A program made the translations under genes and the position numbers. Positions 10,984 to 18,457 of a DNA stretch of 64,000 bases are shown in pieces. Numbering within the stretch: position 1 is the first letter of the stretch; each line of letters begins with the position of its first letter. The stretch is from Denitromonas iodatirespirans (GTDB lineage: Bacteria > Pseudomonadota > Gammaproteobacteria > Burkholderiales > Rhodocyclaceae): positions 186,001 through 250,000 of the forward strand of contig NZ_JAEKFT010000005.1 in NCBI RefSeq assembly GCF_018524365.1, given 5' to 3'. Below the pieces are notes generated by a model, which was not told the origin of the DNA, did not search any database, and saw nothing but the letters and a program-made list of their open reading frames with translations.

Positions 10984-11415
10984 ATGACAAACCGTATCGA
11001 CACCACTGCCCTCGGCATCGCCCTGCTGCGCGTCACGCTCGGCATCATGTTCATTGCCCATGCCCTGCTCAAGATTCTGGTCTTCACCCTGCCCGGCACC
11101 GCCGGCTTCTTTGAATCCGTCGGCCTGCCCGGCGCCCTGGCCTATGTCGTCGCGCCGATGGAGTTGCTCGGCGGACTGGCGCTGGTGGCCGGACTCAAGA
11201 CGCGCTGGGTGAGCCTGGCCCTGCTGCCGGTGTTGCTCGGCGCCGCCAGCGTCCATGCCGGCAACGGTTGGGTGTTCAGCGCCGCGAACGGCGGGTGGGA
11301 ATATCCGGTCTACCTCGCCATTGCCGCGCTCGCCCAGGTCCTGCTCGGCAGCGGTGCCTTCGCCCTCGACAACCTGCGTCCGCATCGGCATGCCCTGATC
11401 GGCCAGGCCGCCTGA
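10984..11415 (+). CDS. DoxX family membrane protein
   Basis: A small inner-membrane protein of 143 residues with four hydrophobic helices, beginning MTNRIDTTALGIALLRVTLGIMF and carrying the DoxX-type GL.GALAYVVAPMELLGGLAL segment. A strong AAGGAG precedes the ATG at 10984. DoxX proteins often sit next to glutathione transferases and redox or quinone-detoxification genes, as here. Biochemical function in this family is poorly defined. Confidence 0.88.
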   Translation: MTNRIDTTALGIALLRVTLGIMFIAHALLKILVFTLPGTAGFFESVGLPGALAYVVAPMELLGGLALVAGLKTRWVSLALLPVLLGAASVHAGNGWVFSAANGGWEYPVYLAIAALAQVLLGSGAFALDNLRPHRHALIGQAA

Positions 11416-11450
11416 CCCCCAAAGCAGCACAACCCAACGGAGATAAAACC

Positions 11451-12059
11451 ATGAAGCTCTATTTCGCCCCCGGCACTTGCGCCCACTCCCCGCACATCGC
11501 CCTGCGCGAGGCGGGCCTGGCCTTCGATCTGGTCCGCGTCGACCTCAAGACCAAGAAAACCGCCGACGGCCGCGACTACCTGGCCATCAACCCCAACGGC
11601 TATGTGCCCGCGCTGGAGCTGGACGACGGCACCATCCTCACCGAAGGCCCGGCCATCGTGCAGTACATCGCCGATCAGGCGCCGCAGAGCGGTCTGGCCC
11701 CGGCCAACGGCACGCTGCCCCGCTATCAGCTGCAGTCGCTGCTCGGCTTCATCAACTCGGAGATCCACAAAGGCTTCTCGCCGCTCTTCAAGCCGGATAC
11801 GCCCGAGGCCACCAAGGCCGCGGCCAAGACGCATCTGGCCAACCGCATCGGCACCATCGCCCAGCGGCTCGAAGGCCAGGACTACCTCACCGGCAGCCAA
11901 TTCACGGTGGCCGACGGCTACCTCTACACGGTGCTCGGCTGGGGACAGTTCGTGGATGTGGATGTGAGCCGCTGGCCGGCCATCACTGCCTTCATGGAAC
12001 GCGTTGGCGCCCGAGCGTCGGTCAAGGCCGCGCGCGAAGCCGAAGGCCTCGACCGCTAA
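11451..12059 (+). CDS. Glutathione S-transferase (beta-class-like)
   Basis: A 202-residue cytosolic GST. The N-terminal thioredoxin fold starts MKLYFAPGTCAHSPHIALREAGL, where C10 corresponds to the catalytic/GSH-linking cysteine of beta-class enzymes. NPNGYVPALELDDG supplies the cis-proline GSH-binding loop, and LTEGPAIVQYIAD the glutathione gamma-Glu site. The C-terminal all-helical domain contains the N-capping box FTVADGYLYTVL. It is 35 bp downstream of doxX with its own GGAG. Conjugation of electrophiles is likely; the substrate is unknown. Confidence 0.93.
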   Translation: MKLYFAPGTCAHSPHIALREAGLAFDLVRVDLKTKKTADGRDYLAINPNGYVPALELDDGTILTEGPAIVQYIADQAPQSGLAPANGTLPRYQLQSLLGFINSEIHKGFSPLFKPDTPEATKAAAKTHLANRIGTIAQRLEGQDYLTGSQFTVADGYLYTVLGWGQFVDVDVSRWPAITAFMERVGARASVKAAREAEGLDR

Positions 12060-12066
12060 GCCCATC

Positions 12067-12090
12067 GCCCGCCCCGGCCCCGGGGCGGGC
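12067..12090 (+). promoter_or_regulatory. GC-rich hairpin between gst and tautomerase
   Basis: GCCCGCCCC / GGGGCGGGC form a perfect 9-bp stem around a 6-nt loop within the 47-bp spacer. Without a U-tract it is more likely an mRNA-stabilising or processing hairpin than a terminator. Confidence 0.4.
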
Positions 12091-12106
12091 ACACCGGAGA
12101 TCCGCC

Positions 12107-12508
12107 ATGCCCTATCTGCACCTGCGCCTCGCGGCCGAGGCGTCGGACACGCTCGCCGAGCGCGCCAGCGCCGTGCTGCTCGAGCACACCACCGCCCTGC
12201 TCGGCAAGAAGCCGGAAGTGACCTCGGTCACAGTCGAATTCGTCGATCCGCGACGCTGGCGCATCGGCGGCACCCGTCTGGCCGACAGCGGCCACAGCGC
12301 CTTTCATCTGGACGTGAAGATCACCGACGGCACCAACACCAAGGCCCAGAAGGCGGCCTACCTGCGGCGCGTGTTCGACGATCTGGCCGCGCTGCTGCCC
12401 ACGCTCGATCCGGCCAGCTACATCGTCATCGACGATGTGCGCGCCGACGCCTGGGGCTTTGGCGGGCGCACGCAGGAAGCGCGCTTCATCGACAGCCAGT
12501 CGCTGTAA
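12107..12508 (+). CDS. Tautomerase-family protein
   Basis: A 133-residue protein starting MPYLHLRLA. After Met removal Pro1 would be N-terminal, the general base of the 4-oxalocrotonate tautomerase/MIF/CHMI superfamily. Length and the ending (IDDVRADAWGFGGRTQEAR) match a tautomerase group often found in GST or DoxX clusters. Isomerisation of an enol/keto intermediate is a family-based guess; the substrate is not known. It is third in the doxX-gst-tautomerase unit and is followed by a terminator. Confidence 0.78.
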   Translation: MPYLHLRLAAEASDTLAERASAVLLEHTTALLGKKPEVTSVTVEFVDPRRWRIGGTRLADSGHSAFHLDVKITDGTNTKAQKAAYLRRVFDDLAALLPTLDPASYIVIDDVRADAWGFGGRTQEARFIDSQSL

Positions 12509-12526
12509 AGCCGCGTTTTCTCCTCG

Positions 12527-12553
12527 GGCCGCCGGTTTTTCCGGCGGCCTTTT
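12527..12553 (+). terminator. Rho-independent terminator of doxX-gst-tautomerase
   Basis: GGCCGCCGG-TTTTT-CCGGCGGCC followed by TTTT: a 9-bp perfect stem, 18 bp after the tautomerase stop codon. Confidence 0.85.
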
Positions 12554-12669
12554 CGCATGCCGGGACGCCACGCCCTCGCACGACGCCGAACACGAAAAGC
12601 GGGCATCATTCCCTCATCGTCGCGACGCCGGTCGCGGCCACGCCAACCCCGAACAGGGAGGATCCGCCC

Positions 12670-14103
12670 ATGCTCGACAAACGCCAGTTCTTCATCGACG
12701 GCCGCTGGGTCGCCCCCGCCGTCGCGCACGATCTTGAAGTCATCGACCCCGCCACCGAAACCGCCTGCGCCGTCATCTCGCTCGGCAGCGCCGCCGACAC
12801 CGATGCCGCCGTCGCCGCCGCCCGCGCCGCCTTCCCGGCCTGGCGCGACACCCCGGTCGACGAGCGCCTCGTCCGCCTCGAAGCCCTCGCCCGCATCTAC
12901 GCCGAACGCGCCGACGAAATGGCCGCCGCCATCTCGCAGGAAATGGGCGCCCCGATCAGCCTCGCCAAGGCCGCCCAAGCCGCCGCCGGCGCCGGCCACA
13001 TCAAAACCTTCATCCGCACGCTGCGCGGCTTCGCCTTCGAGCGGCCGCTCGGCGAACACGCGCCGAACACCCGCATCCTGTACGAGCCGATCGGCGTGTG
13101 CGGCCTGATCACGCCGTGGAACTGGCCGATGAACCAGGTCACGCTCAAGGTCATCCCCGCGCTGGCCGCCGGCTGCACGGTGGTGCTCAAGCCCTCGGAG
13201 ATCGCACCGCTGTCGTCGATGCTATTCGCCGAAATGATCGCCGCTGCCGGCTTCCCGGCCGGCGTGTTCAACCTGGTCAACGGCGACGGTGCCGGGGTCG
13301 GCACGCAGTTGTCGGGCCATCCGGACGTGGACATGATCTCCTTCACCGGCTCGACCCGCGCCGGCATCGCTATCTCCAAGAACGCCGCCGACACCGTCAA
13401 GCGCGTCAGCCTGGAGCTCGGCGGCAAGGGCGCCAACCTGATCTTTGCCGATGCGGACGAGAAAGCCGTGGTGCGCGGCGTGCGCCGCTGCTTCAACAAC
13501 TCTGGCCAGTCGTGCAATGCGCCGACGCGCATGCTGGTCGAGCGCGCGCGCTACGACCAGGCGGTGGCCACCGCCGCGGACGTGGCACGCAGCACCGCCG
13601 TCGGCCAGCCCGGGCAGGAAGGCACGCATATCGGCCCGGTGGTTTCGGCCGCCCAGTTCGACAAGATCCAGCGCCTGATCCAGGCCGGCATCGACGAAGG
13701 CGCCCGCCTCGTCGCCGGCGGCCCCGGCAAGCCCGAAGGCCACGGCACCGGCTACTTCGTGCGCCCCACCGTGTTCGCCGATGTGAACAACACCATGACC
13801 ATCGCGCGCGAGGAGATCTTCGGCCCGGTACTCAGCATCATCCCCTTCGATACTGAAGACGAAGCCATCGCCATCGCCAACGACAGCCCCTACGGCCTCA
13901 CCCACTACGTGCAGACCCAGGATACGGCCCGCGCCAAGCGCGTCGCCCGCGCGCTTCGTGCCGGCATGGTCGAGGTCAACGGCCAGTCGCTCGGCGCCGG
14001 CGCGCCGTTTGGCGGGTACAAGCAGTCGGGCAACGGCCGCGAAGGCGGCGCGTGGGGGCTGGAGGAGTTTCTGGAGGTGAAGGCGGTCAGCGATTGGCAC
14101 TAG
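12670..14103 (+). CDS. NAD(P)-dependent aldehyde dehydrogenase
   Basis: A 477-residue ALDH-superfamily enzyme oxidising an aldehyde to its acid. The catalytic cysteine C282 (NNSGQSCNAPTR) and general base E249 (SLELGGKG) are both present, with PWNWP at 149-153 and FTGSTRAG at 225-232. The pattern resembles the broad-range AldA-like group, of the kind annotated as 3-succinoylsemialdehyde-pyridine or betaine-aldehyde dehydrogenase. The substrate cannot be inferred. It has its own start region behind the terminator at 12527, so it is probably a separate unit with a GGAGG ribosome site. Confidence 0.92.
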   Translation: MLDKRQFFIDGRWVAPAVAHDLEVIDPATETACAVISLGSAADTDAAVAAARAAFPAWRDTPVDERLVRLEALARIYAERADEMAAAISQEMGAPISLAKAAQAAAGAGHIKTFIRTLRGFAFERPLGEHAPNTRILYEPIGVCGLITPWNWPMNQVTLKVIPALAAGCTVVLKPSEIAPLSSMLFAEMIAAAGFPAGVFNLVNGDGAGVGTQLSGHPDVDMISFTGSTRAGIAISKNAADTVKRVSLELGGKGANLIFADADEKAVVRGVRRCFNNSGQSCNAPTRMLVERARYDQAVATAADVARSTAVGQPGQEGTHIGPVVSAAQFDKIQRLIQAGIDEGARLVAGGPGKPEGHGTGYFVRPTVFADVNNTMTIAREEIFGPVLSIIPFDTEDEAIAIANDSPYGLTHYVQTQDTARAKRVARALRAGMVEVNGQSLGAGAPFGGYKQSGNGREGGAWGLEEFLEVKAVSDWH

Positions 14104-14136
14104 GCCGCCGACCACGCGGCGGCAACGGGCGCGTCA

Positions 14137-15639
14137 TCACAACGCCTCGGCCTCGACGGTGTCGGGCCGCGCGTCGCATGATGCGCCCGCGAGGGCCACG
14201 CAGCACCGCGCCAGAATGGCAGTCGGGTCGATCAAGGGCAGACGCTGTGCGTCGATATTCGTCAGTTCGATCAGGGGCAGTTCGGTACAGCCCAGCACGA
14301 TGACCTCGGCGCCGCACGATTGCAGATGGACAATCGCATCGACCAGGTGCGCCGCGCACGCGCCCCGGGTGAAGCCGGCCTTGACGCCACGCCTGCCGTA
14401 GATGGCCTCCATGACACTCGCCTGCACCGCCCCGTCCGGCACGAGCAGTTCGAGCCCGGCGGCTTCGGTCGCGCTTTTGTACACGCCGCTGGCGACCGTT
14501 CCCGACGTCGCGAGCAATCCCACCCGCGTCACCGCAGGCAGGGTCTCGCGGATGTAGCGCACGACTTCGGAGAGCATGTTGACGATGGGGATATCCAGAT
14601 ACGGCTGAATACGATCGACATAGGCATGCGCGGTGTTGCAGGGAATGGCGACCGCGTCGGCGCCATCGGCCTTGAGCCGCATGCAGGTCGCGAGCAGCGC
14701 AATGGTCGGATCGTCGCCACTACCGATGAGATTGGCGGTACGGTCCGGAATCTGCGGATTCTGCTCGACAACCATCTTGATGTGATCCTGGTCGCGGGTC
14801 GCGGCGGTCAGCTTGACCACCTTGTGCATGAAGTCGACCGTTGCCGCGGGGCCGACACCGCCCACCACGCCGAGCTTGAACCCGCGGCGCGGCGCGGCGG
14901 CGTCGATCCCCAGTGCGTACTCGGCATACAACAGATTGGCATCGAGTATCGGCACCGGCACCTGCGGGCGAAGCGAATCGATGAGCACCGGGATTTCGGT
15001 CATGCCGGGGACGATGATGTCGGCCCCGGCGTCCACCAGATGCAGGCAGGCGTCGAGCAGCAGATGCTGGCATTCGCCACCGTGGTGGCCCGCCCGCAGG
15101 CCCCTCGCCCCATAGACCGCCTGCATGACTGTGCTCGCCTGGGTGTCGTCATCCGGGTAGATCACCTGCCCGAACCGCCCCAACTCGCGTTCGAACATGC
15201 CAGCGCGCTTGAGGTAGGTCGACGTCAGCACGCCGATCTTGCGTACGCCGACCACCTCGCTCGTGAAGTGCCGGCACAAGGCATCGAACACGCTGACCAC
15301 CTGGAGACCGACTTCGGGCGTGATCTCGCCCAGAAACGTGTGCGACAGGAAACATGGCACCAGAGCCGTATCGATGCCCCGCGCCTCCATGTCCTTGAGC
15401 GCATTGTAGATGTAGAACTTTCGGCGCGTCGGATCATAGCTGCCGTCGGCGACGATCGCTTCTTCGCCGAAGTGTCGCTGCTCGAAGGCGATATCCGTCC
15501 CCGACAGGCTCGACATACGCTGGGCGCTCCGGATCATTTTGAGCAGGACGTCGGCGCCACCCAGTGCGCCCAGACCACCGACGATGCCGAAGCGTCGTTT
15601 TTTGGGATCGAGAAAGGCGTGATGCACCACGGACTTCAT
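14137..15639 (-). CDS. Tandem-domain aspartate/glutamate racemase-family protein
   Basis: A 500-residue protein with two fused Asp/Glu racemase domains (about 15-245 and 253-485). The second has both catalytic cysteines, C334 in IPCNTAH and C451 in LGCTELP, plus the GVVGGVGPAAT N-terminal motif. The first keeps C96 (VPCFLSH, lacking the usual NTAH) but has M213 where the second cysteine belongs (PGMTEIP), so it is probably not a racemase by itself. Single-domain relatives have about 230-250 residues. It follows an acidic amino-acid symporter after 94 bp, suggesting uptake then racemisation of aspartate or glutamate. The start MKSVVHH is chosen because upstream residues look non-coding. Confidence 0.85.
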   Translation of the reverse strand: MKSVVHHAFLDPKKRRFGIVGGLGALGGADVLLKMIRSAQRMSSLSGTDIAFEQRHFGEEAIVADGSYDPTRRKFYIYNALKDMEARGIDTALVPCFLSHTFLGEITPEVGLQVVSVFDALCRHFTSEVVGVRKIGVLTSTYLKRAGMFERELGRFGQVIYPDDDTQASTVMQAVYGARGLRAGHHGGECQHLLLDACLHLVDAGADIIVPGMTEIPVLIDSLRPQVPVPILDANLLYAEYALGIDAAAPRRGFKLGVVGGVGPAATVDFMHKVVKLTAATRDQDHIKMVVEQNPQIPDRTANLIGSGDDPTIALLATCMRLKADGADAVAIPCNTAHAYVDRIQPYLDIPIVNMLSEVVRYIRETLPAVTRVGLLATSGTVASGVYKSATEAAGLELLVPDGAVQASVMEAIYGRRGVKAGFTRGACAAHLVDAIVHLQSCGAEVIVLGCTELPLIELTNIDAQRLPLIDPTAILARCCVALAGASCDARPDTVEAEAL

Positions 15640-15733
15640 TCCATTCGGGATGATCGGACGCCGGCCGCGCATCGTCGATCGAACGTTCGACGGACGACGG
15701 CCGGCTCTTTCGTGACCGCGAAGCCTCAGCCGC

Positions 15734-17089
15734 CTACGAGGCCACCCGGGCCGGGCCGGCTGCCGGCATCGACGCCTCACCCGCGGCGACCGTGCGCAGG
15801 TCGTCTGCGCGCAGAACATGAGCGGTGTCATACACCGCTTGATCGAGTTGCCCCTCGCTGCGGGCCACGAGGCAGCTCACCGCACAATCGCCCGCCACGT
15901 TCAACGCCGTGCGTGCCATGTCGAGCACGCGATCGATACCGGCAATGATCGCAATGCCTTCCAGGGGCAGCCCCACCGAGGCCAGCACCAGCGACAACAT
16001 GATCAAGCCGGCACCGGGGACGCCAGCCGTGCCGACCGAGGCCAGCGTCGCGGTCAGCACGATCGTGAGGTATTGGCCCGAGCTCAGATCGACCCCGTAG
16101 GCCTGGGCGATGAACACCGCGCAAACGCCCTGGTACAAGGCGGTGCCGTCCATATTGACGGTCGCGCCCAGCGGCAGGACGAAGCTCGACACGCTTCGCG
16201 GCACACCGAGGTTGCGCTCGGCCGCCATCATGGTGACCGGCAAGGTTCCCGAACTGGAGGTGCTGGTGAAGGCCACCATCACCGGTTCGATGCAACCCTG
16301 AAAGTAGCGCACCGGATTCAGGCGCGCCATCAGACGGATCAGGCCGCCATAGACCAGCACGGCATGAACCGCACAGCCCAGATAGACCATCCCGATCACT
16401 TTCGCCAGCGGCGCCAGTACGTCCATGCCGTAAGTGCCCGCCACCCAGACCATCAGGGCGAACACGCCATACGGAGCAAAGGAAATCACCACCGAAGTCA
16501 GCTTGTAGATCACCTCGGCCGCGGATTCGAAAAAGGCGCGCACCGGCTTGGCCGCATCGCCCGCCATCGTGATGGCCACGCCGAAGAAGATGGCGAACAC
16601 GATGATCTGCAACACATTTCCGCTGACCAGCGCCTCGACCGGATTGGTCGGCACGATACCGAGGAGAATGTCGACCAGATTCGGGGCCTCTTTGGCGGTG
16701 ACCGCCTGGGCCGAGCCGAGATCGACACCGACCCCGGGTTCAAACACCACCGCCAGTCCAAGTCCGATCGAGATCGCGACCGCCGTCGTCCCGAGATACA
16801 GGGCCACGGTCTTGACGCTGAGCCGGCCCATGGTGGAGAGGTTCTGCAGCGAGGCCACCCCGGTCACCAAAGACACGAAGATCAACGGCACGATCAGCAT
16901 CTTGATGCCACGAATGAACAGATCGCCCAGGGGCTTGACGCTCTTGGCGATGTCCGCATTCCCCGTCTGGTTCAGCAGGACGCCGATGACCAGTCCCACC
17001 ACGAGGGCGATGAATATCTGCTTCCACAGCTGCATGCCTGTCCAGAACGCAAATGGGCCGCGCGATACAGGCGTGTTTGTCCTTGTCAT
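15734..17089 (-). CDS. Dicarboxylate/acidic amino acid:cation symporter (GltP/DctA family)
   Basis: A 451-residue inner-membrane secondary transporter of the DAACS family. TSTSSSGTLP (275-284) is the HP1 serine-rich tip, NMDGTALYQ (312-320) the TM7 ion-binding motif and AGVPGAG (355-361) the HP2 tip. R393 within DMARTALNVAGD matches the arginine that binds the substrate side-chain carboxylate in glutamate/aspartate carriers, favouring an acidic substrate. It is first in a two-gene minus-strand unit with the racemase, divergent from a LysR gene with a palindrome between them. Confidence 0.92.
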   Translation of the reverse strand: MTRTNTPVSRGPFAFWTGMQLWKQIFIALVVGLVIGVLLNQTGNADIAKSVKPLGDLFIRGIKMLIVPLIFVSLVTGVASLQNLSTMGRLSVKTVALYLGTTAVAISIGLGLAVVFEPGVGVDLGSAQAVTAKEAPNLVDILLGIVPTNPVEALVSGNVLQIIVFAIFFGVAITMAGDAAKPVRAFFESAAEVIYKLTSVVISFAPYGVFALMVWVAGTYGMDVLAPLAKVIGMVYLGCAVHAVLVYGGLIRLMARLNPVRYFQGCIEPVMVAFTSTSSSGTLPVTMMAAERNLGVPRSVSSFVLPLGATVNMDGTALYQGVCAVFIAQAYGVDLSSGQYLTIVLTATLASVGTAGVPGAGLIMLSLVLASVGLPLEGIAIIAGIDRVLDMARTALNVAGDCAVSCLVARSEGQLDQAVYDTAHVLRADDLRTVAAGEASMPAAGPARVAS

Positions 17090-17258
17090 CCGAGTCTCCT
17101 GGCCCGCCCGCCGGTGCAGGGCGAACGGTGTCTGTGGTCAAACGGCGCGACGACCGGCCACACCGTCTCTCTGTCGGGCAGTCGTGCCATGTCGCAGATC
17201 TGCCGGTGAGAATCGTTATACGGAGCCCTGTCCGCTTTGCCCAATTCTTCTTTTCGAT

Positions 17259-17283
17259 GCGCCATGCAAAATTTGCATGGCGC
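17259..17283. promoter_or_regulatory. 25-bp palindrome, likely operator of the LysR-symporter pair
   Basis: GCGCCATGCAAA-A-TTTGCATGGCGC has perfect 12-bp arms around one central base. Its centre contains TGCAAAATTTGCA, a dyad fitting the LysR-type T-N11-A box. It lies 70 bp before the LysR start and 170 bp before the symporter start. Confidence 0.6.
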
Positions 17284-17352
17284 CAACCCAGCGGTTTCAC
17301 ACGGTGTAATCTGCGCCCAGTCGCACGGGTTACGCATCGATGAGGGATCTGT

Positions 17353-18273
17353 ATGGAAATGAACTGGCTGGAGGATTTCCTCACCTTGGCCGTCACGCGG
17401 AACTTCTCCCGCGCGGCCGAGTTGCGCAACGTCACCCAACCCGCCTTCAGTCGTCGCATCCGCAATCTGGAGTACTGGGTCGGCGCCGTACTGATCGACC
17501 GCAGCCTGTTCCCCGTAGGCCTGACGCAAGCCGGCGAATCCTTCCGGAAAACCGCCCAAGAAGCGCTCGACACGCTTCGCGTGGGGCGAGAAGAGGCCCA
17601 GGGCCTGGTGCCGCGAGCCGGCGAGGTGGTGTCCATCGCCGCCTCGCACACGATCGCCGTCAGCTTCTTCGGCGACTGGCATGCCGGCCTGCAGTCACGG
17701 ATCGGTCCGGTCAGGGCGCGGGTCATCGCCGATCATGTCGCCGGCTGCGTGGAGGCGCTGATTTCCGGTTCCTGCGAATTGATGCTCTCGTACAGCAGCC
17801 CCGCCGTGCCAAGCCTCAGCGAGATCGGCCGATACCCCTCGACCCCCTTGGCGCGGGATCGCCTGATTCCGGTCAGCGCCCCCGATGGCAACGGCCGCGC
17901 CCTGCACGACCTGCGACATGGCCATACGCTGCCCTACCTGTGCTATTCGAGCAACAGCTACCTGGGCCGGGTCGCGGCAGAGGTAATCGAGCGAGAAGAC
18001 TTGGCGAAGCAGCTCGAATTCAGCTATGAGTGCTCGATGTCCGACGTCCTCAAGCGTGGCGCGCTGGCCGGGGCCGGCATAGCGTGGATCCCCGAACTCG
18101 CCGTGCGTGACGAGCTGGCCGCCGGCCTGCTCGTCCAGGCCGGCGCAGACCGACACACCGCGCCTCTGACGATCACACTGTTTAGGCAATCGATGCCCGC
18201 CTGCAGCGAGGTCGAACGCATCTGGGCTGCCTGCGCCCCGGATGCCGTCGCGCCGGATGCATCGCCGGCATAG
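17353..18273 (+). CDS. LysR-family transcriptional regulator (HypT/YjiE-like)
   Basis: A 306-residue LysR protein whose N-terminus (MEMNWLEDFLTLAVTRNFSRAAELRNVTQPAF) resembles the HypT/YjiE group more than the neighbouring LysR genes. HTH at about 5-65, effector domain from about 95. A GAGGGA site stands before the ATG at 17353; an alternative ATG two codons later would change little. Divergence from the symporter-racemase unit makes control of acidic amino-acid uptake its most likely role. Confidence 0.88.
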   Translation: MEMNWLEDFLTLAVTRNFSRAAELRNVTQPAFSRRIRNLEYWVGAVLIDRSLFPVGLTQAGESFRKTAQEALDTLRVGREEAQGLVPRAGEVVSIAASHTIAVSFFGDWHAGLQSRIGPVRARVIADHVAGCVEALISGSCELMLSYSSPAVPSLSEIGRYPSTPLARDRLIPVSAPDGNGRALHDLRHGHTLPYLCYSSNSYLGRVAAEVIEREDLAKQLEFSYECSMSDVLKRGALAGAGIAWIPELAVRDELAAGLLVQAGADRHTAPLTITLFRQSMPACSEVERIWAACAPDAVAPDASPA

Positions 18274-18374
18274 CGTCGCACCGAGGTGACCGGGCGCGTG
18301 GCGCGCGAGGGCGGTGCGAATATTGTCAGCATCGCCCTCGCGCACTGTCCGCGCCTCGCTGAGTTCACCCCAAC

Positions 18375-18408
18375 GAAAAAAGCCACCCGCAGTTTCCTGC
18401 GGATGGCT
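18375..18408 (-). terminator. Rho-independent terminator of acnB
   Basis: Read on the minus strand: AGCCATCCGCAG-GAAA-CTGCGGGTGGCT followed by a run of six T. The 12-bp stem has a single G-U pair. It lies 50 bp after the acnB stop codon. Confidence 0.9.
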
Positions 18409-18457
18409 TCAATACAACCCACAGGTCGGTCTACACCGACCCGTTCAGGTCTGCGAC

